Shown here: positions 59,116-64,000 of the stretch, piece by piece
Position numbering within the stretch: position 1 is the stretch's first letter
How the letters are laid out: each line of letters begins with the position of its first letter
From: Firmicutes bacterium UBA5766
GTDB taxonomy: Bacteria; Bacillota; Desulfotomaculia; Desulfotomaculales; Nap2-2B
Reading direction: 5' to 3'
NCBI GenBank assembly: GCA_002418775.1
Contig: DIEU01000049.1
Location: 824 to 64,823 of the forward strand
Length of the DNA stretch: 64,000 bases
Made by a program: the position numbers and the translations under genes
Notes under the pieces: generated by a model
Seen by the model: the letters and a program-made list of their open reading frames with translations, nothing else
What the model was told of the DNA's origin: nothing
Database searches by the model: none

Positions 59116-60450
59116 CTAAGTCCGGTTAATCAGCGTATCCAGCATGTCATTAAAAATACTCATGGCCTTTGCCAACGCCTGGTAAGCAAACTGGTACTGC
59201 ATCAACATGGTGAGCTCCTCGTCTATGGATACACCGGAGAGAGACTGGCGCTGGGCTTCAAATTGTAAGCCGATGGAATTAAAAGTTTCAGCATTATTAC
59301 TGGCCTGACTTTGGTCTGAGCCAATCTTTGAAATCAGTTGGCTGTAATAACCCGTCAGGCTCTTATTGCCTAACTCCACATAATCGACTGTATTATTTAT
59401 ATAGGCTATGGCCATTGCGTTTCTGCCGTCGCTGGGGGAGGAACTTTCCTGGGCAGTTGCAATATTATTCGGGTCATTTAAAATATCCTCATTGACCGAG
59501 ATTGTTTTGTTTCCAGCGGCATCATCCTCTAAAGTAAAAAAAGCCACTCCAGTCACATTGTCTAGGGTATATCCGTCTTCATGAATTTCGTTTACCTTGT
59601 CAGCCAGTGTCTGAATAAATAAATTCATTTTGTCCTGATAGTCTTCAAAAGATTGTTTGGTTGCCAGAAGGCCGCCCAATTCCCCTTTTCCCGATGACAG
59701 ATCACCCTCGGAAAGGGGAGTAACATCCTGCCCTTCAACAATTGTTTTTCCACAGATAACTACAGTCGCCGTGTTATTGTCGTTAATAGTAATTGCAATG
59801 TCTGAAAGCCTGGACATTTCATTGAGCAGGGAATCCCTTCGGTCCATTAAGGAGTTGTTTTCCCCGGTTACACATTTTTTTAAAGCCAGGTTGACGTCAG
59901 CCAATTGGTCCGCAAGCTGGTTTATCTCTGAGACCTTGGAAGTTAAAGAACTTTCTATTTCAGTGTGGGCAGTTTCCATTTGAGAAGTAAGATAGTTGAG
60001 ATAAGTAGTTAAGTTAGCTGCTATCTGGGTTACGTTCTGACGGGTCGAGGCTTCCTGGGGGCTGTTGCTCAATTCTTGCCAGGAGTTCCAGAATTCTGTC
60101 AAAAGTGAGCTGACCCCGTCGCCGGACGTATCTGTGAAAAGACATGCTGCTTTGGCCAATTCAGTTTCCTGTTCTTCCCAGTATCCAATTTCGGAAAGAT
60201 TGGCTCTAAGCTGGGGATCGAGAAAATCATCCCGCATTCGCTGAATATTCTTTATCTCCACACCTGCATTTAGTTGTCCGTGATGCAGGGAAGGCGGCAA
60301 AGACGTTCCCGTGGCTGAAAGAACAGCCCGCTGGCGAGAATAACCTTCAGTATTTGCGTTTGCAATATTATTTTGGGTCGTTTCCAAAGACTGCTGGTAA
60401 GATAACAAGCTGCGACGGATTATTTCCAGACCCGAAAAAGTCCCGGACAT
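59116..60450 (-). CDS. flgK: flagellar hook-associated protein FlgK
   Basis: 444 residues from ATG 60450, eight bases after AGGAG; the upstream in-frame extension overlaps flgN and is not FlgK-like. N-terminal rod/hook motif (FSGLEIIRRSLLSYQQSLETTQNNIANANTEGYSRQ, key NNIANANTEGYSRQ) and a C-terminal motif with DEELTMLMQYQFAYQALAK. It forms the first hook-filament junction ring. A fragment (59939-60129) is duplicated at 56941-57131. Confidence 0.94.
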   Translation of the reverse strand: MSGTFSGLEIIRRSLLSYQQSLETTQNNIANANTEGYSRQRAVLSATGTSLPPSLHHGQLNAGVEIKNIQRMRDDFLDPQLRANLSEIGYWEEQETELAKAACLFTDTSGDGVSSLLTEFWNSWQELSNSPQEASTRQNVTQIAANLTTYLNYLTSQMETAHTEIESSLTSKVSEINQLADQLADVNLALKKCVTGENNSLMDRRDSLLNEMSRLSDIAITINDNNTATVVICGKTIVEGQDVTPLSEGDLSSGKGELGGLLATKQSFEDYQDKMNLFIQTLADKVNEIHEDGYTLDNVTGVAFFTLEDDAAGNKTISVNEDILNDPNNIATAQESSSPSDGRNAMAIAYINNTVDYVELGNKSLTGYYSQLISKIGSDQSQASNNAETFNSIGLQFEAQRQSLSGVSIDEELTMLMQYQFAYQALAKAMSIFNDMLDTLINRT

Positions 60451-60479
60451 AGGACACTCTCCTAATAGTGTATTAAGTC

Positions 60480-60926
60480 CTAAAAAACCCTGTCGATCAT
60501 TTGATTGACCTGAAGAGTTTCTTTTACTTTGCCTTTGGTATTGTACACTTTTTGCTGTTCCGGCGCGCACAGTACGGATAGGATTTGGTGGTGGAAATTA
60601 ATACCGTTTTGGCTGAGTATAGCGTTCGTTTGACATTTTTCCTTTAACTGCTGCGCCAGGTTGACGATATTATTTTTTAACTGGGTTAATTCCGCTTTTT
60701 CTTCGTAAGGATTTTCTTTATTCTGGCTTAAATACTCAATTTTTTTTTGGTTTAATAAATTTAATTTGTCATTAATTTCTGATATATAATCATTAGCCTT
60801 ACTCAGTTCCCCTAAATTTTCTTCCTGAAGCGCATGCTGTTGTGTTTCAACTGCGTCAACAAGCTTCTTGGCCAGGGTCAGTTCAAGGTCTAAAATTTCC
60901 TCGAGAGTAAGCTGTTTATTTGCCAT
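60480..60926 (-). CDS. flgN: FlgN-type export chaperone for FlgK/FlgL
   Basis: 148 residues, fully helical with heptad-like regions (LDLELTLAKKLVDAVETQQHALQEENLGEL). It has no signal peptide. Position directly upstream of flgK and downstream of flgM is the standard Firmicutes arrangement (flgM-flgN-flgK-flgL) and supports the call more than sequence motifs do. Confidence 0.82.
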   Translation of the reverse strand: MANKQLTLEEILDLELTLAKKLVDAVETQQHALQEENLGELSKANDYISEINDKLNLLNQKKIEYLSQNKENPYEEKAELTQLKNNIVNLAQQLKEKCQTNAILSQNGINFHHQILSVLCAPEQQKVYNTKGKVKETLQVNQMIDRVF

Positions 60927-60939
60927 ATCGGTTCTTTCC

Positions 60940-61251
60940 TTAACGCTTTGTATCTTTCATGGAACCTATTTCCTCAGACAGTCCGTTAATGATTTCTTCC
61001 TCATCTACCTCAAAAGATTCTTCTTCAATTCTTTGCTGAATACTTTCAATTAAATCCTGACGGACATCTGAAAGGTTATTTAATTTTTGATGGAAAAATT
61101 GTATTTCCCTTGCTTCCGGTGAGATTTCGAGCAAGTTGTTCCCCTCTTCAGTACCGGCGTCTTTTTTAACCCGAAGATTTTTATCCTGTTTTATCTCGCT
61201 GCGGTATATTTCTAAAAGTTTTTGAGCGTTGCCGCTTTCATTTATTTTCAT
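60940..61251 (-). CDS. flgM: anti-sigma-28 factor FlgM
   Basis: 103 residues from ATG 61251, with GGGGTG six bases upstream. N-terminal MKINESGNAQKLLEIYRSE and the C-terminal sigma-binding region (ISPEAREIQFFHQKLNNL, then IQQRIEEESFEVDEEEIINGL) are typical. It holds the flagellar sigma factor inactive until export through a finished hook. Expressed from tandem sigma-28-type promoters just upstream, giving the usual negative feedback. Confidence 0.88.
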   Translation of the reverse strand: MKINESGNAQKLLEIYRSEIKQDKNLRVKKDAGTEEGNNLLEISPEAREIQFFHQKLNNLSDVRQDLIESIQQRIEEESFEVDEEEIINGLSEEIGSMKDTKR

Positions 61252-61282
61252 TACAATCACCCCGATGGATTTTTTCTCCCTT

Positions 61283-61385
61283 TTTTATCTACTCGGCACA
61301 AATAAAATATACTTTAGGCCTTAATGAATATTTTTTCTCCTTTTTATCTATTCGGCACAAATAAAATATCCCTTTAGGCCTTTAA
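61283..61385 (-). repeat. tandem duplicated sigma-28 promoter block upstream of flgM
   Basis: Two ~45-base copies sharing CGGCACAAATAAAATAT and CTTTAGGCCTT lie head to tail in the motA-flgM gap. Each contains a TAAA...GCCGA promoter; the distal copy (61349-61376) has a 16-base spacer and GCCGAATA. The duplication doubles the promoter and may raise or buffer flgM expression. Confidence 0.8.
61290..61316 (-). promoter_or_regulatory. sigma-28-type promoter P1 of flgM
   Basis: Lower strand: TAAA (61316-61313), exactly 15 bases, then GCCGAGTA (61297-61290). A strong match to the TAAA-N15-GCCGATAT motility consensus, about 40 bases before the flgM ATG. Confidence 0.75.
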
Positions 61386-61393
61386 AAATATTT

Positions 61394-62173
61394 TTATTCT
61401 TCTTTGTTTTTTGTTTCCCTTTTTCTGTTTGTGGGTTTTAAGAATCCCGATAGCCGATCCCTGATCAGTGTGGGGTTATAACCGGCTTGAAGAGAGATAA
61501 TTCCTTCCATCATCAGTTGCCTGATGAGGATTTCCTTTTTACTGAGGTTGCCCAGTTTTGTGGCGATTGGAAGCCAGATAACATTAGCGCTTCCCACTCC
61601 GTAAAGAGTAGCAATAAATGCTACTGCAATAGCAGGGCCCAGTTTATCAGGCGTACTCATTTGGCCCAGTACATGAACCAGGCCCATCACTGTTCCGATA
61701 ATTCCCATAGTAGGCGCATAACCGCCGGCTGCTTCGAAAATATGTTTGCCGGTCTGATGGCGCTCTTCGGTGGCATAAATTTCTACCTCAAGCGTATTCT
61801 TGACAAGTTCAGGATCGTTGCCGTCTACAAGGAGTTGCAAGCCTTTTCGAAGGAAAGGATCACTTACTTCGGAAAGCCTGTTTTCCAACTGCAATAGACC
61901 TTCCCTTCGGGAAATTTCGGCCAGTTCAACAATTTTTTCGATAACTTCTCCTGGTTCGGGTACTTTTTGAGTCAGGACGATTTTAAACAAACCAGGAATC
62001 GTTTTTATTTCTTTCATAGAGAAACTTGCGATAGTGGCTCCTATTGTGCCTCCGAAAACAATCATGGCGGCTGTCTTTTGCATGAGCGCGGATGCATGGC
62101 CCCCTTCCAACAGGAAACCGCCGACTAAAAAAATAATTGCTCCGAATATGCCAATAAGAATACTAGGATCCAA
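61394..62173 (-). CDS. motA: flagellar motor stator protein MotA
   Basis: 259 residues with four membrane helices: an N-terminal pair (ILIGIFGAIIFLVGGFLLEG and the following MIVFGGTIGATIASF), a cytoplasmic loop (~75-150) that contacts the rotor, and a C-terminal pair (GYAPTMGIIGTVMGLVHVLG; IAVAFIATLYGVGSANVIWLP). It forms the ion channel with MotB. It is transcribed after motB, the reverse of the common motA-motB order, with a 14-base gap. Confidence 0.93.
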   Translation of the reverse strand: MDPSILIGIFGAIIFLVGGFLLEGGHASALMQKTAAMIVFGGTIGATIASFSMKEIKTIPGLFKIVLTQKVPEPGEVIEKIVELAEISRREGLLQLENRLSEVSDPFLRKGLQLLVDGNDPELVKNTLEVEIYATEERHQTGKHIFEAAGGYAPTMGIIGTVMGLVHVLGQMSTPDKLGPAIAVAFIATLYGVGSANVIWLPIATKLGNLSKKEILIRQLMMEGIISLQAGYNPTLIRDRLSGFLKPTNRKRETKNKEE

Positions 62174-62187
62174 GATTAAATTCCCCT

Positions 62188-62946
62188 TTATTTATTAGTT
62201 GATGATCCAGGTTCCGCTACCTGGTATTCATTACGCAAAATTACTATATCAACCCGCCGGTTCATTTGGCGGTGCGCTTCCGTATCGTTGGGAACCATAG
62301 GCCTGTATTCGCCATAAGCCGAGGCGGAAAGCCTCTCAGGCGGAAAAGAGTGTTTGTTGATTAATTCTTTAACGACTGTAGTGGCACGGGCGGAAGACAG
62401 TTCCCAGTTGGACGGGTAGATTGGGCTATGAATGGGTAAGTTGCAGGTGTGTCCTTCTACCCTGACATAGTTGGGAACTTTACGCAGCATAGGAGCTATT
62501 TGCCCGATTATTTTACTTGCCTGTTGGGTCAGCTCGGAAGAACCGATTACAAATAGAACTTCCTCCTGGAAACTTATTACAACCCCTCTGTCCTCGCTGG
62601 TCACTGAAACCTTTGTTTGAAGGCTGCTCTTATCAATATAACTGGTCAGTTGCTCCTTGATATCCGATAATTTTATCGAATCAAGCTGATTTATATCGGT
62701 CATAGGTGATTTTGAACCTGACTTTCCGATTGCCGCTGAAGGTCCGCCATTCATTAAAACCATCCCGCCTCCTCCCATAGCCTGGCTTAATGACTGCGAC
62801 AAATATTTAAATTTCTCAAGGTCCAATTGGCCCAGGGAGTACATAACTATAAAGAAAATCAGTAGCAGGGTAATCAAATCAGCATAGGTGACCAGCCAGC
62901 GTTCAGAACCTCCATGGCTTTCCTGATTTCTTTTGGTTCTTAACAT
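62188..62946 (-). CDS. motB: flagellar motor stator protein MotB
   Basis: 252 residues. A single N-terminal membrane helix carries the ion-binding Asp23 in VTYADLITLLLIFFIV. A periplasm-side linker follows, then an OmpA-like peptidoglycan-binding domain (~120-240; VRVEGHTCNLPI, SSARATTVVKELI, NRRVDIVI). Possible sodium versus proton use cannot be told by eye. A weak sigma-28-like -10 (GCCGATTC, 62993-62986 lower strand) lies about 40 bases upstream without a good -35. Confidence 0.93.
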   Translation of the reverse strand: MLRTKRNQESHGGSERWLVTYADLITLLLIFFIVMYSLGQLDLEKFKYLSQSLSQAMGGGGMVLMNGGPSAAIGKSGSKSPMTDINQLDSIKLSDIKEQLTSYIDKSSLQTKVSVTSEDRGVVISFQEEVLFVIGSSELTQQASKIIGQIAPMLRKVPNYVRVEGHTCNLPIHSPIYPSNWELSSARATTVVKELINKHSFPPERLSASAYGEYRPMVPNDTEAHRQMNRRVDIVILRNEYQVAEPGSSTNK

Positions 62947-63268
62947 AAATCACGCCGCTTTCAAAAGAAAAATATCTTACTTTTTGAATCGGCTTTTTTC
63001 ATTCAATGCTGTAGGACCTTGCAGAAAAGGTTTAAATAAAGGAGAGCAATTTCTTGAATAATCCCAGAGCATAAATTTGTATTATATGACTTGACAGTAT
63101 TATCAGATAATAAGAAAATATTGTATAAATAAATTATGCGCTCCTTTGGCATATTTTCAAAAATTATGCATTGTTATTAGCCGCCAGGAAGCTTTTTCGA
63201 CACGTATCAACAGACAATAATGTTAAATATTGGTAATAGGTCAGGGCAGGACAAAAAAATAATTTAAA

Positions 63269-63276
63269 TTCGACAA
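63269..63276. promoter_or_regulatory. Spo0A-type box
   Basis: TTCGACAA, the exact complement of the 0A-box consensus TTGTCGAA, lies about 30 bases upstream of the sigma-H-type -35. An eight-base match can arise by chance in AT-rich DNA; its placement next to a sigma-H promoter makes it more credible. Confidence 0.4.
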
Positions 63277-63304
63277 TATGTTACAAAATACTACAAATTT
63301 CGAT

Positions 63305-63331
63305 AGAGGAAAATACTTCTTTGTGGCGAAT
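63305..63331 (+). promoter_or_regulatory. sigma-H-type promoter upstream of the flgB operon
   Basis: AGAGGAAAA at 63305-63313 and GGCGAAT at 63325-63331 with an 11-base spacer fit RNAGGAWWW-N11-RNNGAAT exactly. The flanking sequence TTCGATA upstream and TGTGGCG inside is shared with the promoter at 43319. It would give a leader of about 370 bases before flgB. Confidence 0.58.
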
Positions 63332-63435
63332 AAAAAATATGTAAAAATATAAGATAATATGTTTTATCTGTAATAACAGCCATGGTAAATTAGGAAATAT
63401 CTAATAAAAATAGAAGTATTTCTCACTCCATAAGT

Positions 63436-63480
63436 CTTATTGCCTACTAATTGCCAGTAAGCAATAAGTCGCTATTTTTT
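63436..63480 (+). terminator. intrinsic terminator in the flgB leader
   Basis: CTTATTGCCTACT (63436-63448) pairs with AGTAAGCAATAAG (63456-63468) with one mismatch, followed by TCGCTA and a run of T at 63474-63480. It stands between the sigma-H-type promoter and flgB, so rightward transcripts must read through it to express the flagellar operon. Confidence 0.65.
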
Positions 63481-63709
63481 TCTATCTCAAAAGGCTTCCG
63501 GTTAGTTAAAAATATATACTGTTTTTAGGGTTCAATAGAGGGAGTTGAAAAGTATTATTACAATATATGGCACACCGACAATGGTAAATATGGATTTAAA
63601 TGATAGCCCCAACCAGAAAGTAACATATTGGTGTTTTGACAACTGATCGTTCTATCATATAAACACCTGTTCGGGATAGTGAATTATATTCGTAAAGGAG
63701 TGAGTTAAA

Positions 63710-64000
63710 ATGCCTTTGTTTGAAAGCGAGAATATTACTCTGCTGGCAAAGTACCTTGACGTAGAGACTTTGAGGCAAAAGTTGGTAGCCCAAAATATAG
63801 CCAACATAAGTACACCGGGCTATAAAAGACTTAATTTACGATTTGAGGATTGTTTGCAGGATGCCCTGAATCCGGACAAGATGAATATGGAAACTTCGCT
63901 GGAAAATCATATCAGCAACATCCCGGACGTAAACAAATTAGAACCTTTTGTCGAAAAAGATAATACCTCTGAAACGCGTGCAGATCTAAATAACGTTAAC
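63710..64000 (+). CDS. flgB: flagellar basal-body rod protein FlgB (3' end outside window)
   Basis: ATG 63710 follows AAAGGAG by nine bases; 97 codons are visible before the window ends. The rod-protein N-terminal motif is present (LAKYLDVETLRQKLVAQNIANISTPGYKR; key NIANISTPGYKR). FlgB is the proximal rod protein and normally opens the large flgB-flgC-fliE-fliF operon in Firmicutes, so the early flagellar genes probably continue to the right. It is exported by the flagellar type III system without a signal peptide. Confidence 0.92.
   Translation, partial: MPLFESENITLLAKYLDVETLRQKLVAQNIANISTPGYKRLNLRFEDCLQDALNPDKMNMETSLENHISNIPDVNKLEPFVEKDNTSETRADLNNVN

Larger units (their letters stand above)
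62947..63709. other. long AT-rich divergent intergenic region between motB and flgB; regulatory sites, no gene seen
   Basis: 763 bases with no convincing coding frame; the leftward frame at 63596-63793 is antisense to flgB. From left to right it holds a weak sigma-28-like -10 for motB, a TTGACA at 63091 with only a poor -10, a perfect TTCGACAA Spo0A-type box at 63269-63276, a sigma-H-type promoter at 63305-63331, a terminator hairpin at 63436-63480 and the flgB ribosome binding site at 63694-63700. Confidence 0.75.

Noticed and set aside
63001..63709. c-di-GMP riboswitch in the flgB leader
   Set aside because: Expected by analogy with Clostridioides difficile, but neither the class I nor the class II core is visible.
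63596..63793. 65-codon lower-strand frame at the right end
   Set aside because: It is antisense to the start of flgB, which has a good ribosome binding site and the diagnostic rod-protein motif.
1..64000. CRISPR arrays, tRNA/rRNA genes, prophage or transposase genes
   Set aside because: None could be recognised on either strand; the short GGGGACG repeats are dispersed, lack regular spacers and have no cas genes nearby.

Overview
The window looks like a chromosomal segment of an anaerobic, motile, probably endospore-forming Clostridia of the Peptococcaceae type (Pelotomaculum/Desulfotomaculum-like). This is inferred from gene content: a bacterial acetyl-CoA synthase/corrinoid protein operon, a class III (oxygen-sensitive) ribonucleotide reductase, SLH and stalk-domain surface proteins, flagellar genes, two sequences that fit the sigma-H promoter consensus, and frequent TTG/GTG starts behind strong Shine-Dalgarno sites. 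No rRNA, tRNA, CRISPR array or insertion-sequence transposase was seen.

Layout. 1-2009: the 3' end of a UbiA-type prenyltransferase and an SLH-domain surface protein, each followed by copies of a GGGGACG-cored hairpin repeat. 2093-10311: a promoter, a leader with an intrinsic terminator, then acsB-acsC-acsV(RACo)-cooC-acsD-acsE, the methyl/acetyl branch of the Wood-Ljungdahl pathway without a CODH (acsA/cooS) gene. 10487-37645: a large rightward surface-polysaccharide locus. It opens with enzymes that together can make UDP-diacetamido-mannuronic acid (WbpA, a WbpB-WbpD fusion, WbpE, WbpI), followed by a Wzm/Wzt ABC exporter, a methyltransferase with a coiled-coil tail, a second 2-epimerase and glycosyltransferases. 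An AT-rich island of predicted secreted or membrane-anchored transglutaminase-like and C5-epimerase-like proteins comes next, then two AsnB-type amidotransferases, more glycosyltransferases and a fibronectin-III/stalk-domain protein.

37854-44688: a Crp/Fnr regulator, nrdG and nrdD (NrdD carries a 322-residue intein), a gamma-carbonic-anhydrase-like protein, and a small protein plus CBS-GGDEF protein pair behind a sigma-H-type promoter. 44746-52447 (leftward): a legionaminic-acid-type nonulosonate set (cytidylyltransferase, CBS-nucleotidyltransferase, synthase, hydrolysing 2-epimerase, acetyltransferase, 4,6-dehydratase) next to a Maf-type flagellin glycosyltransferase, lacking only the LegC aminotransferase. 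52478-62946 (leftward): late flagellar genes fliS, fliD, flaG, two tandem flagellins, flgL, flgK, flgN, flgM, motA and motB. The window ends inside flgB, which reads rightward behind a long leader with a sigma-H-type promoter and a terminator.

How the parts fit: the acs genes serve C1 and acetyl-CoA metabolism. The 10-37 kb locus builds and exports a uronic-acid-rich surface glycan that may be tailored outside the membrane by epimerisation. The nonulosonate genes probably supply the sugar that Maf attaches to the neighbouring flagellins. Several duplication scars (flagellin/flgL/flgK, and the stretch around the fibronectin gene) show recent rearrangement in the surface-structure regions.
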